Counted from the first letter of the stretch, positions 24,370-33,680 are shown. The stretch: DNA of 64,000 nt from Neomicrococcus lactis (GCF_014200305.1 NZ_JACHBL010000001.1:1054001-1118000); one strand, 5' to 3'. Translations and numbers: made by a program. The notes: generated by a model not told the origin, from the sequence alone.

Positions 24370-25646
24370 GCAGCCTCCCGCAGGATGGAGTTGACGTCAT
24401 ATCCAGCATGAGAGAACTTCTCGATGGGCACGTCCGCAGAGTCCTTGAGGACCAACTCACCATCTTCTCGCCCAAAAATGATGGAGGTTTCGATAATGCC
24501 GTTTTCGACTCGTTTGCCCAAGGCCAAGATCTCAGAGATTCGACGTTGTCCCGTCCGCGAGCGCTCACAGTGAATGACTAGGTCAATGCTGGAGGCGACT
24601 GTTTGCGTAACGAAGTGAGGCGAGATGTTGTCGCCGGCGAGCAGCGGGAGAGTGCAGATCTTGGTTACTGCGTCGTGTGCACTGTTGGCGTGCACACTTG
24701 CCATTCCAGGTAATCCTGAATTCAGTGCGATCAGCATGTCCAAGCTCTCCGCTTCGCGGACTTCGCCAACGATGAGCCGGTCCGGCCTCATGCGGAGGGA
24801 CTCTTTGACGAGCCGTCGCATGGAGATCTCGCCTTCGCCTTCAAGATTGGGCTGCCTGCACTGGAGGCCCACGACATCTCGAAGGGGCACTTGAAGCTCA
24901 AAGATCTCTTCCACGGTAATTACTCGTTCGCGACTTCCGATCGACGCTGATAGGCAGTTCAGCATCGTTGTCTTGCCGGCCTGAGTTGCACCGGACACCA
25001 GGATATTGAGCCCGGAAGCTACCGCAGCATCGAGGAAGGCCGCGGCTTGTGGAGTCATTGATCCCAGCTTCACGAGCTGCTTGAGCGAAGCTGCTCGCGC
25101 AATGAACTTTCGGATGTTGACTGCCCAGTCCTTCCGCGTGACATCCGGGATGGCGACGTGCAGTCGGGAACCGTCCGGAAGAGCCGCATCAACGAACGGC
25201 GAGCTCAGGTCCAGCCGTCGTCCAGAACTCTTGAGCATTCGCTCCACAAGAAGACGTACGTTCTCTTCTTCGAGCCGGATCGACGTCAGCTCGGAGGCGC
25301 CGCGCCGTGCGGAGAAGATCTCCTTCGGTGAGTTGATCCAGATTTCTTCAACTTCCGGATCATCAAGTAGTGGTTGGAGCGGCCCAAAACCTGCGACGGA
25401 ATCAAAGATCAGCTGAATAGTCTGATCAAAGTCGATGATTGGCGGCAGATTGCTGCGGAGCGTGCGCTCTTCGTAGTCCAGGGCAGCTGCCAAGATCAGG
25501 GATCGTACATCGTCCGGTTGTGTGAATGGATCCAGTCCGCGCCGACGCAGGATCTCGCGAACTTCCTCTTCCAACCATTCAATTGCTTCCACGTATCCCC
25601 CTCGATGGATTACCCGATCGTCGAGCAGCGAGTTCAGACCCGTCAC
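24366..25646 (-). CDS. cpaF: Tad pilus assembly ATPase CpaF/TadA
   Basis: The secretion ATPase that powers Flp pilus assembly. The 426 residues contain an N-terminal helical domain and the RecA-like core with Walker A SGATQAGKTT (about residues 217-226), the Asp box, Walker B RPDRLIVGEVRE, and the His box region ASVHANSAHDAVTK. It is the first gene of the cpaF-tadB-tadC unit. The usual upstream CpaE/Ssd gene is absent, its place being taken by the divergent FtsK-like gene. Confidence 0.93.
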   Translation of the reverse strand: MTGLNSLLDDRVIHRGGYVEAIEWLEEEVREILRRRGLDPFTQPDDVRSLILAAALDYEERTLRSNLPPIIDFDQTIQLIFDSVAGFGPLQPLLDDPEVEEIWINSPKEIFSARRGASELTSIRLEEENVRLLVERMLKSSGRRLDLSSPFVDAALPDGSRLHVAIPDVTRKDWAVNIRKFIARAASLKQLVKLGSMTPQAAAFLDAAVASGLNILVSGATQAGKTTMLNCLSASIGSRERVITVEEIFELQVPLRDVVGLQCRQPNLEGEGEISMRRLVKESLRMRPDRLIVGEVREAESLDMLIALNSGLPGMASVHANSAHDAVTKICTLPLLAGDNISPHFVTQTVASSIDLVIHCERSRTGQRRISEILALGKRVENGIIETSIIFGREDGELVLKDSADVPIEKFSHAGYDVNSILREAA

Positions 25647-25689
25647 TCGGTGTCACGCTAGATGACTATTTCGGATGCTCTCAACCCCA

Positions 25690-25703
25690 CACAGAATTCT
25701 GTG
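25690..25703. promoter_or_regulatory. 14-bp perfect palindrome between cpaF and the FtsK-like gene
   Basis: CACAGAATTCTGTG is a perfect palindrome in the 160-bp divergent promoter region. Two near-DnaA boxes follow (TGTGGACAA at 25700-25708 and TTATCAACA at 25722-25730). The position suits an operator acting on both transcripts, but no regulator can be named. Confidence 0.35.
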
Positions 25704-25806
25704 GACAAGTGAATGAACGAGTTATCAACAGAAAGTGAATTATTGGAAAATCAATCTTGAGTTCGCCCTATCCTCAAGCTAGGTCGTCACAGTGGAAAGG
25801 ATATTT

Positions 25807-28800
25807 GTGCGAACTTTGGTAATGATCCGCGATTCGGATCCGCGAACGAGCGATCCGCAGTTCGTGGAGATTGTTGGCGAGCATGCGCCTCTCCCCCGCG
25901 CGGCCCTTTCACTTGCACTGCAAAATGACGACGACGCAACTGACGAACACGGTCAGCTCTATTGGGGGCGTATTTCGGAATCTCTTCCTGATCCGTTGCC
26001 TTCAAGCGGTTTGATTGATCTAGATCTAGCGCCCGAGTGGAACTCCACTAGCCCGGCTGATTCTGACTCTTCGATCGGGTCATCGCGTTCTGACCGTAGC
26101 GTGTGTTTGCTGACAATTTCGGGACCTGACGCTGGTCGACGCTTTCATTTGCCACGGGGAACATTCACCGTTGGCCGTCGGGCAGCCGATATTTGTGTTC
26201 GGGACGTATCAATCCCGGCGCAAGCTGGCGTCGTCGTACATTCGGCGCAAGGATTCAGCGTAAGCGAATTCGAAACCACCACCGACGGCGTACAACCCGG
26301 AGCACCCAAGAAACGACACCTCGTCTTTGGAGAGTCATTTCGACTCGGCGAGACCGTCTTTCGGCTTGAAGACACCAGCACACCACTCGATGATGCTAAT
26401 GATCTGGGAAGCTGCGCGTGGCCGCCTCCGCCGCTCAAAGTGACGGGAGCTCAGCGTCCCGGTCGCCCATTCATGATGCTCACCGCAGCGCTTATGCCAG
26501 TAGTTCTGGGACTCATACTGGCCATGGTCATGGGTTCGTGGCTATTTATGCTTTTTAGCCTGATGAGCGTTGTGACAGGCGGCGTGCCGGCAATCCTTCA
26601 ATGGCGCGACAAGAAAAAGCTAGAGCGGCAGATCGACGACGCGCTGGCGCAGGATCGACGGCACAGAGAGCACTCGGCCCCCGATTGGGGAATGGTGAGG
26701 CGGAGTCTTACGTCCAATCCTGCGTCCTACTTCGCTTCTCCCCGCATGCCCTCACCACAAAGTGTTCCTAGCTCTGCGGCCGCAGTAGCAGGAAAGCGTC
26801 CGGCCGATGTTCAACCGTCCTGGGCCTTGCCGCTTGGAATGGCATCGGAAATTCATGTGTCCGTTGACCTTGGATCCGCCAATGAACTGCGAGCGCGAAC
26901 CCATGTGAACGTCCCGGCCATCGCGACTCTTTCTCCACTTTATCGAACACTTATTCGAGGTAGGCTTTCGAGAGCGACCGATGTTGCACGGGCGATGGTG
27001 GTGCGAGCCCTACTACTGGCACATTCTCACCGAATCAATGTCGGTGTTCTTGGCGACGGATCCTGGGTACCAACACCCGTCCGGGCGCTACGTTGCTTTG
27101 AGTACTTCAGCGATGTCCCACAACTCCTGCAGTTTCTTGAGGCAAGCCCTGACATCCCACTGATTCTCTTTACGAGTCGTGGAATGGACTGTGAGTATTT
27201 GGCTGGGTCCGCTATCTCGGCTCACCGTGACGCGTTAGCAAGATTGATCCTGGTTGAGATCGACCACGTGGAAGACGAAGCTTGGGGCTCAACGTCTCCA
27301 TCCAGCGATCAGGAATCAGGGGGTTTCGATGATCTGGACCACCGGTATTCACACGAGATACTGGTGGATTTGGGGGTTTGGCGAGAAGAGACATCCAACG
27401 GTGAGACGCAGGACATCTTGACCGACGTCGACTTCGATGGCCTGTCATTCGAGACTGCCCAGGTACTGATCGAACATATGGCAATGATCGCCCTGCCCAG
27501 CACCGTTGGTGGCAGCACTGGTCGAGTTCTCGATTCAGGTACTGCCAGCGCGATGTTGGTTCAAAGTGGCGACAATGCGAATAATCACGCGGCTGTATCG
27601 ACGCATCAAACAGCGTCCTATTTGTTAGTCGATACCGGGACACTGCTTTCGGCGGACAGCGGCGCCACGAGACCTGACGACGTCCTATTCACGGGTGGTT
27701 CCGCATCACCCGATAGTGGATCAGTGGTCACCATCGACTTGGTGGCGGACGGCCCTCACATGTTGATTGCGGGCACTACGGGTTCGGGTAAGTCTGAGGC
27801 TCTCAAGTCCATGTTGTGGTCCATCGTCAATCGCTATGCGCCAGAAGAGGTCTCCTTCTTGCACTTTGATTTCAAGGGTGGCTCCACGCTTGGCGAATTC
27901 GCCTCCCTTCCCCACACCATCTCCGTGGAGACTGACCTGACACATGCAGATGCCGCTCGCATGTTGCGTGGAATCAGAGCGGAGTTGTCCCGCCGCGAGT
28001 CGATCTTCCAAGGGATTGGGGCCAGCGACTATTCGAGCTGGCGTTCGCTCTCGGCCGGTGACGACTCGCTTCCTCATATTGCCCGCTTGGTCATCGTTGT
28101 TGATGAGGTGCGCATGTTGTTGTCGGCGCTGCCTGAGGCAATGATGGAATTGGCGTCTATCGCCACGATCGGCCGTTCATTGGGAGTTCACCTCGTCTTG
28201 TCGACCCAACGCCCGCTGGGTGTCATCTCCCCTGAGATACGGGCCAATATTGGCGTGTGCGTGCTGCTGCGGGTCGCAAGTGTTCAGGAATCGCAGGACG
28301 TCTTGGGATCTTCGGCGGCGGTGTCTATTTCTCACAAGAATCCGGGCCGAGCGTTTATCAAGGCCGGCGCTACGGTTCCCCTACCTGTGCAGTTTCCCTC
28401 GCCACTCGGTGCTCGCAGGAGCTGGGTTATTCATCGATATGGCGCCAGGCTTGGTCCCCCTAGTGCGTCCCTCTTGCTCTCAAGCGAAAACGAAGAGAAG
28501 AGCCCGTACGAGCGCTGGCTTCGAACTCACGGACACATGCAGCATCGACGCGCACCGCAGACAGCCTTTCCTGCCAGACTGCCCGAATCAGTGCATCAGG
28601 AAGACCTCAACAACGTGGCGGCGCAAACTTCAGATGATTCGATGCCCTTCGAAGCAGGACTGGTTGAATCGAGCCCTAATCTTCTCGACCAAAGAGGACA
28701 CCTCGGATTGGGGATCGGCAACCACCCCACCCTGGGGCATCTAGAAGTTGTGGCATGGAATCCGGAGACGCTCTCCCGCTTCGCCATCATTGCGGGCCGT

Positions 28801-30267
28801 GATTCCGGCGCAGAAGAGTTGGCAGCCGGCCTCATCAATCAGCATCAAAGTATCGGCGGCACAACGTGCATTATCGACGGCAGTGGCCTGCTCGCTGGAT
28901 ATGAGAAATTGCGAACCGTATTCGCCTACGGATCCCTCGATGACGCGCTCTCAATTTCCGAGATCCTGAACCATCTCCTGAACGAACTCCAGACGGAGGC
29001 ATCACGACTTTCAGATTCAGATACAGCTACATCCTCCGACTCAGGTTTAGACTCCGAATCCGACTCGGCCCCACACATAGACCCTTTGTCGGGCGGTATT
29101 CGTCCCGCAGTTCGACGTCTGGTGGTCATCACCGGCTGGAGCCATATCCTGACGCGAGTCGGACCCCATGAGGCAGCAGCGCTCGAGCAAATGATGACGT
29201 CTCTCATGAGAGCTACCAGTGCTCAGAACCTGGCAATCGTCGCGATCGGAGCCAGAGATCTCACCGGAACATCGCTATTCACTCTCCTGGAAACACGCCT
29301 CTATCTTCCGTTTGGTCTCGGGCCGGAAATCACCGCGTTGTGGCCACGGATCGTTGAAGTTCCCGAACATCGTGGACGTGGTGTACTCATGATTCCCGGA
29401 GAGAGTCCTCAAGGCCGCGAAATCCAATGCCTTCAGGCAAGCCCCGATGAGCTCGAAAGATCATCCATGCATGAGCATGCCAATCCCGCGGAAGTGCTCC
29501 GTGGACTTCCACGAAGAGTCTCCGGCGAAACAAGAGCGGCGATAGTTCATGACCTGCAGCTCAGTACTGAGCTCGCCACAGCGCAGACACATGGACTGTC
29601 GGAATCCGATGGACTCGTGTTGGGAGTCTCTTCGCCGGATGGTTCCCCTTTCACCTGGCATCCGAAACAGATCGGGTTGATCATCGGAGGACCTGGGAGC
29701 GGCAAGACCCGATTGCTGGAGAACATGGTGGACATGATCAACGGCGTATCGAAGAGTGCGGTCAACAAGAGCGAAACGAACGAGAAGAACTGGGCGGCTG
29801 AGAAGAGCGGTACTACGGAGAAGAACGCATCAGCTGAGAAGACCTGTTCAGCCGAGGAGACCTGTTCAGCCGAGGAGAAAGAGGCGGCAACTGAACTGAA
29901 TCGTTGCAAACTCGTCAACGGGCCCGATCTTGATGCCAACGACATTTCGCAGCTTCAAGACGCTACCCCGCGAATTCTGCTCGTCGACAACGCAGACATG
30001 GTCGAAGATTCGCTCAAACCAGCACTCGAACGATTAGTCGATTCGGGAACACAGTTGATCATGACCGTGAGCGCGACCTTCAAGTCAATTCAGCGCATTC
30101 CGTGTGCGCATCGCCAGCGAGGTGAAGGCAGCGAAATCTTGCTCAGCCCTCGGACTCCGCAAGAGGCCGACGTACTGGGATGGCACGGCTGTCCAGTTGA
30201 TCCTGTACCGGGTCGCGGAATTGTGAGATTCCACGGTGGGTTCAGACGTTTTCAGGCTTGGGGCTGA
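25807..30267 (+). CDS. FHA-FtsK/SpoIIIE multi-ATPase (EssC/EccC-like)
   Basis: A 1486-residue protein built like the motor of Gram-positive type VII secretion. There is an N-terminal FHA domain (about residues 95-190, with TFTVGRRAADICVRDVSI), two membrane segments (about 220-265), then RecA-like modules. Module 1 has Walker A AGTTGSGKS (about 655) and IVVDEVRMLL. Module 2 is degenerate (IIAGRDSGAEELAA, no GKS/T). Module 3 has GGPGSGKTRLL (about 1295) and ILLVDNADM. A low-complexity insert of EK/AE-rich repeats follows the third P-loop (about 1315-1360). The GTG at 25807 is chosen because GGAAAGG ends 6 nt before it; an earlier GTG at 25792 overlaps that site. No WXG100, EccB/D or EsaA-like partners are in the window. 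Confidence 0.85.
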   Translation: MRTLVMIRDSDPRTSDPQFVEIVGEHAPLPRAALSLALQNDDDATDEHGQLYWGRISESLPDPLPSSGLIDLDLAPEWNSTSPADSDSSIGSSRSDRSVCLLTISGPDAGRRFHLPRGTFTVGRRAADICVRDVSIPAQAGVVVHSAQGFSVSEFETTTDGVQPGAPKKRHLVFGESFRLGETVFRLEDTSTPLDDANDLGSCAWPPPPLKVTGAQRPGRPFMMLTAALMPVVLGLILAMVMGSWLFMLFSLMSVVTGGVPAILQWRDKKKLERQIDDALAQDRRHREHSAPDWGMVRRSLTSNPASYFASPRMPSPQSVPSSAAAVAGKRPADVQPSWALPLGMASEIHVSVDLGSANELRARTHVNVPAIATLSPLYRTLIRGRLSRATDVARAMVVRALLLAHSHRINVGVLGDGSWVPTPVRALRCFEYFSDVPQLLQFLEASPDIPLILFTSRGMDCEYLAGSAISAHRDALARLILVEIDHVEDEAWGSTSPSSDQESGGFDDLDHRYSHEILVDLGVWREETSNGETQDILTDVDFDGLSFETAQVLIEHMAMIALPSTVGGSTGRVLDSGTASAMLVQSGDNANNHAAVSTHQTASYLLVDTGTLLSADSGATRPDDVLFTGGSASPDSGSVVTIDLVADGPHMLIAGTTGSGKSEALKSMLWSIVNRYAPEEVSFLHFDFKGGSTLGEFASLPHTISVETDLTHADAARMLRGIRAELSRRESIFQGIGASDYSSWRSLSAGDDSLPHIARLVIVVDEVRMLLSALPEAMMELASIATIGRSLGVHLVLSTQRPLGVISPEIRANIGVCVLLRVASVQESQDVLGSSAAVSISHKNPGRAFIKAGATVPLPVQFPSPLGARRSWVIHRYGARLGPPSASLLLSSENEEKSPYERWLRTHGHMQHRRAPQTAFPARLPESVHQEDLNNVAAQTSDDSMPFEAGLVESSPNLLDQRGHLGLGIGNHPTLGHLEVVAWNPETLSRFAIIAGRDSGAEELAAGLINQHQSIGGTTCIIDGSGLLAGYEKLRTVFAYGSLDDALSISEILNHLLNELQTEASRLSDSDTATSSDSGLDSESDSAPHIDPLSGGIRPAVRRLVVITGWSHILTRVGPHEAAALEQMMTSLMRATSAQNLAIVAIGARDLTGTSLFTLLETRLYLPFGLGPEITALWPRIVEVPEHRGRGVLMIPGESPQGREIQCLQASPDELERSSMHEHANPAEVLRGLPRRVSGETRAAIVHDLQLSTELATAQTHGLSESDGLVLGVSSPDGSPFTWHPKQIGLIIGGPGSGKTRLLENMVDMINGVSKSAVNKSETNEKNWAAEKSGTTEKNASAEKTCSAEETCSAEEKEAATELNRCKLVNGPDLDANDISQLQDATPRILLVDNADMVEDSLKPALERLVDSGTQLIMTVSATFKSIQRIPCAHRQRGEGSEILLSPRTPQEADVLGWHGCPVDPVPGRGIVRFHGGFRRFQAWG
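29842..29877 (+). repeat. 18-bp tandem duplication inside the FtsK-like gene
   Basis: ACCTGTTCAGCCGAGGAG occurs twice in a row (one base different from a third upstream AACGCATCAGCTGAGAAG-type unit). It encodes the TCSAEETCSAEE part of the low-complexity insert in the third ATPase module, a likely site of replication slippage. Confidence 0.65.
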
Positions 30268-30785
30268 ATACCGTCCAAGTTCGCGGCAAAGAAGTCATGG
30301 GTCGGCTTGATAAACATCAACAACAAGGCCAACGCCGCAGGAATGATCAGGAACAGACCAATCGGCCAGTCGAGAGAGAACAAGATTTGCGTGGCAAGAA
30401 TAGTTTGAAAGAGGTGCCACATCACGATGAACGCCCGAGTCCAACGTCGGGCCTTCAAGATCTTGAGTCCTGACAGTGCAGCAAACACTCCGGCAGCGAG
30501 TGGCAACAGCAAGAAGAAAATTCGACCACCCATCGGGATGGGGCTGCTGGACGAGAAATCCAGAACATACAAAACGACAACTGCCAACATGACAAGCGCC
30601 ATGAGGAACATGACGCCCGAAATCACCTTGACCGTCCACGGTGGGCTCATCAGAAGCTGCTCTTCTTGCCGAGCACCACTTGGCTCTGCCGAGTTTTGCC
30701 GGGCACCATGTGCTCCAAGCCCGTCGCGATTCGCCTGCACACGGCTATTCGGCTTCTTTGTCGAATTATTCTCCTGAGAACTCAC
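30252..30785 (-). CDS. four-helix membrane protein of unknown function
   Basis: A 177-residue protein: about 45 polar N-terminal residues, then four hydrophobic segments (about 52-72, 86-105, 115-133 and 138-158) and a short tail. I do not recognise the family. Its 3' end overlaps the convergent FtsK-like gene by 16 bp, so the two units constrain each other's ends. Confidence 0.7.
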   Translation of the reverse strand: MSSQENNSTKKPNSRVQANRDGLGAHGARQNSAEPSGARQEEQLLMSPPWTVKVISGVMFLMALVMLAVVVLYVLDFSSSSPIPMGGRIFFLLLPLAAGVFAALSGLKILKARRWTRAFIVMWHLFQTILATQILFSLDWPIGLFLIIPAALALLLMFIKPTHDFFAANLDGIQPQA

Positions 30786-30948
30786 ACTGAAAACCTACCC
30801 GAACTTCCTGACAGCCACTGTGGAAACGGCCGGAATTCTAAGCCCAAAGATGCTCTGGTGACAAAAACCACACAAAGATTCAACATATTTCTGTGTGAAA
30901 CCTCTTGATTACATCATCAAGTCATGAAACCCTAGTTTGGCAGTTGAC

Positions 30949-30969
30949 GCGGGAGTAGCAAGCTCCCGC
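30949..30969. other. small hairpin upstream of the whiB1 promoter
   Basis: GCGGGAG (30949-30955) pairs with CTCCCGC (30963-30969) around TAGCAAG, followed on the plus strand by TTTCGCG. It lies before the candidate whiB1 promoter and could insulate it from read-through. Confidence 0.35.
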
Positions 30970-31011
30970 TTTCGCGTGTTTGAGGCAATGTGCATCAAAC
31001 AAACGAACTCC

Positions 31012-31038
31012 GGGAATACTTCGGAGCAACTATGAGTT
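31012..31038 (+). promoter_or_regulatory. SigR/SigH-type promoter of whiB1
   Basis: GGGAAT (31012-31017), exactly 18 nt, then GTT (31036-31038), about 48 bases before the whiB1 start. This equals the consensus GGGAAT-N18-GTT of the thiol-oxidation sigma factor SigR (Streptomyces) / SigH (Mycobacterium, Corynebacterium). The whiB1 orthologues wblE and whcE are known members of those regulons, which supports the call. Confidence 0.7.
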
Positions 31039-31085
31039 TTCACGTTCTACGTAATTACTGACCATCAGAAGGAGCACTAACGAGC

Positions 31086-31334
31086 ATGAGTTGGCGTAGC
31101 CGCGCAGCATGCCTGGACAAGGATCCCGAACTCTTTTTCCCTGTGGGAAACACGGGTCCGGCATTGCTCCAGATTGAAGAAGCTAAAGCTGTTTGTCGCA
31201 CGTGTCCTGTCATTGACACTTGCCTCCAGTGGGCCATCGAAACCGGCCAGGACGCGGGCGTCTGGGGCGGAATGAGCGAAGACGAGCGTCGCGCTTTGAA
31301 GCGTCGCGCTGCCCGCGCACGCCGCGCTTCTTAA
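31086..31334 (+). CDS. whiB1: WhiB1-type iron-sulfur transcription factor
   Basis: An 82-residue Wbl protein. The four cluster-binding cysteines are seen (C9, then C-R-T-C and a further C in VCRTCPVIDTC), followed by the GVWGG turn and a basic C-terminal helix (ALKRRAARARR). WhiB1-type proteins bind a [4Fe-4S] cluster sensitive to nitric oxide and associate with the primary sigma factor. AGAAGGAG lies before the ATG. It has its own terminator, so it is monocistronic. Confidence 0.93.
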   Translation: MSWRSRAACLDKDPELFFPVGNTGPALLQIEEAKAVCRTCPVIDTCLQWAIETGQDAGVWGGMSEDERRALKRRAARARRAS

Positions 31335-31420
31335 GGGGTCAAACCCAAGGTTCATCCGTTTGAACCACACTTGAAAACGAATATAGCGATAGCTTCAACG
31401 AAGTTGTCGACTCGCTATCA

Positions 31421-31455
31421 GGGCGGGGCTGAACCGTGTTGCTTCAGCCCCGCCC
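31421..31455 (+). terminator. terminator of whiB1
   Basis: A 13-bp GC-rich stem, GGGCGGGGCTGAA (31421-31433) with its complement at 31443-31455, lies 87 bases past the whiB1 stop and 41 before the kinase start. It is followed by TTGCG only, so the U-tract is short. Confidence 0.7.
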
Positions 31456-31496
31456 TTGCGTATCTGGCTACTATCGGAAAGGTGGAAGAGAGAACC

Positions 31497-33668
31497 GTGG
31501 ATCCGCTTGAAGGCCAGCTCATAGATGGCCGGTACCGTGTTCGTCGTCGACTCGCTCGCGGCGGCATGTCTACCGTCTATTTGGCTACCGACGAACGTCT
31601 CCACCGTGATGTCGCCTTGAAAGCGCTCTACCCCTACCTCGCGGAAGACCAACGAGTGGTCCGTCGTTTCGAGGAAGAAGCCATCACTGCAGCAAAGCTT
31701 TCCCACCCTCATGTCGTCAACGTTCTAGATCAAGGCGTTGATGGGGACACCGCGTACCTCGTCATGGAATACCTGAAGGGCAAGACCCTCCGCCACGTCC
31801 TAGAACAACAAGGGCGTCTCACGCCGCGTCAAGCACTCAAGGTGCTCGAAGAAATTCTTGACGGACTCGCAGCCGCTCATAGCGCCGGACTCGTGCATCG
31901 CGACATGAAGCCGGAAAACGTTTTGCTGACCGAAACGGGTCGCGTCAAGGTGGCTGATTTCGGTTTGGCGCGCGCGGCATCCAACCACACGCAATCAGGA
32001 ACGCTCGTAGGAACAGTGGCGTACGTCAGCCCCGAACTCGTGACCGGCGGCAAAGCCGACAAGCGCAGCGACCTTTATGCCATCGGCATCATGCTCTTCG
32101 AAATGCTCACAGGTGATCAGCCATTCCGCGGCGAGAGCTCTATGTCCATTGCTTTCAAACACGTCAGCGAAACGGTTCCGCCGCCCTCACGATTGATTCC
32201 CGAGCTCTCTCAAGATCTCGACGAATTGGTGGAATGGTGCACGGCGAAGGATCCTGAAGCTCGACCCGTCGACGCGAGCGCACTCTTGGGCGAATTGCGT
32301 CATGTGCGCGCCGCCTTGAGCGAAGATCAGCTGGATCTGGGGGCTGCCGAGATTGCCACTTCGCAAAAAAATTACGACGCCGCAGCTGCCGCAGCCGCTC
32401 CAGTCTCGGTTGATCGTGACGTGGAGGAAAAGTTCGCAGGGTATTGGGATGATAGCGAGCAGGCGCCGTCGTACTCCGAAGAAGCGGACGTAGACGAGGA
32501 CGCGACCACCGTTATCCCCACGCACCACAACGAAACCCAAGCTTTTTCGCGGCTCGACGAACCGGACGTGGCGCCAAATCAGTACACCGAAATTATCGAT
32601 GCTCATGACATCCCGGCTCATGAGACTGGCGAGATTTCCGCGGTGACCAAAGCTGCGCCGGCCCCGCGGCCGCTCAGCCCAGCCGCTGCCGCGAAGCAAG
32701 CCAAGAAGGACGCGAAGATCGCGCAGCGCGAATGGAAGCGAGATGCGCAAAAGCCTCTCGTCAATCTAGACAAGAAGGGCTCGCGCGTTCGCAGGTGGAT
32801 CCTGGCGATCGTCCTGGTGATGCTCGTGGCGTTGGTGGCCGCCGCTGGCTGGTTCTTTGGCTTAGGGCCAGGTGCGCCGGTGAGTTTGCCGAGCGTATCG
32901 GGGCAAACCGTCGCGCAGGCGACGCAAACCCTCGACAACGTGGGGGTAGCAGCGCGCCCAAAAGAAGTATTCAGTGACGATGTAGAGCGCGGGCTCGTCG
33001 TCGGCACTGAGCCGAGTGATGGCACCACCATTCGCCGCTTCGAAGGCGCCGATCTCCTGGTATCTAAGGGTCCTGAACTCTTCGAAGTACCTAAACTTGC
33101 GCAATTGACCACTGCGGAGGCGAACGAGCAGCTCGATGAGCGGTCTTTAGCGCTCGGGAAAGTCACTGAGGAATATAGCGAGACGATCGACGACGGAAAG
33201 ATCGTCGAGCAATCTGTGAATGTCGGCACTCAAGTGCGTCGCGGCACGGCCATCAACGTCACCGTATCCAAGGGCCCTGCACCCGTTGCCGTTCCTGACC
33301 TCAGCGGTATGACGGTCGAGGAAGCGAGCGCCGCACTGGAAGAGATCGGGCTTTCGTTGACGGAAGACGGCGAAGAATTTTCCGCCAAGGTCCCAGCAGG
33401 CGACGTGTCCTCACAAGGTGTGAAGACGGGCGAGAAAGTGAATCGGGGAACCGAGATCCCGGTGACGGTTTCGAAGGGACCGCGCATGGTTGAAGTGCCG
33501 CGCGTGGTGGGACAGCAGCTCGACGAAGCGAGTGCCACCCTCGAGGAGCTCGGCTTCAAAGTAGAGGTCAAGTACCCGCTGGGCAACATCTTCGGAACCG
33601 TTCACGGACAGAGCGTTTTCGGTGAAGAGGTACCTGAAGGATCAACGATCGTTCTGACGGTGGTCTAG
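31497..33668 (+). CDS. PASTA-domain Ser/Thr protein kinase (PknB/Stk-like)
   Basis: A 723-residue membrane kinase. The cytoplasmic kinase domain (about residues 8-275) has the glycine loop (ARGGMSTVYLA), ATP-binding Lys (VALKALYPYL), catalytic HRDMKPENVLL, DFG and SPEL. A disordered acidic linker follows, then one membrane segment (about 433-456) and four PASTA repeats (about 460-723), which in this family sense peptidoglycan fragments and lipid II. The GTG at 31497 (MDPLEGQLIDGRY) follows GGAAGAGAG and matches the family start; an ATG at 31371 would run through the whiB1 terminator. The FHA protein at 48.8 kb is a likely substrate type for such kinases. Confidence 0.92.
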   Translation: MDPLEGQLIDGRYRVRRRLARGGMSTVYLATDERLHRDVALKALYPYLAEDQRVVRRFEEEAITAAKLSHPHVVNVLDQGVDGDTAYLVMEYLKGKTLRHVLEQQGRLTPRQALKVLEEILDGLAAAHSAGLVHRDMKPENVLLTETGRVKVADFGLARAASNHTQSGTLVGTVAYVSPELVTGGKADKRSDLYAIGIMLFEMLTGDQPFRGESSMSIAFKHVSETVPPPSRLIPELSQDLDELVEWCTAKDPEARPVDASALLGELRHVRAALSEDQLDLGAAEIATSQKNYDAAAAAAAPVSVDRDVEEKFAGYWDDSEQAPSYSEEADVDEDATTVIPTHHNETQAFSRLDEPDVAPNQYTEIIDAHDIPAHETGEISAVTKAAPAPRPLSPAAAAKQAKKDAKIAQREWKRDAQKPLVNLDKKGSRVRRWILAIVLVMLVALVAAAGWFFGLGPGAPVSLPSVSGQTVAQATQTLDNVGVAARPKEVFSDDVERGLVVGTEPSDGTTIRRFEGADLLVSKGPELFEVPKLAQLTTAEANEQLDERSLALGKVTEEYSETIDDGKIVEQSVNVGTQVRRGTAINVTVSKGPAPVAVPDLSGMTVEEASAALEEIGLSLTEDGEEFSAKVPAGDVSSQGVKTGEKVNRGTEIPVTVSKGPRMVEVPRVVGQQLDEASATLEELGFKVEVKYPLGNIFGTVHGQSVFGEEVPEGSTIVLTVV
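32372..32387 (+). repeat. dispersed element, copy inside the PASTA kinase linker
   Basis: TTACGACGCCGCAGCT, an exact core preceded by AAAAAAA, codes for NYDAAAAA in the disordered linker. A reversed degenerate copy (GGCGCCGTCGTACT) is at 32462-32475, about 75 bp on, within the same linker. Confidence 0.6.
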
Positions 33669-33680
33669 GCAGGACAAAAA

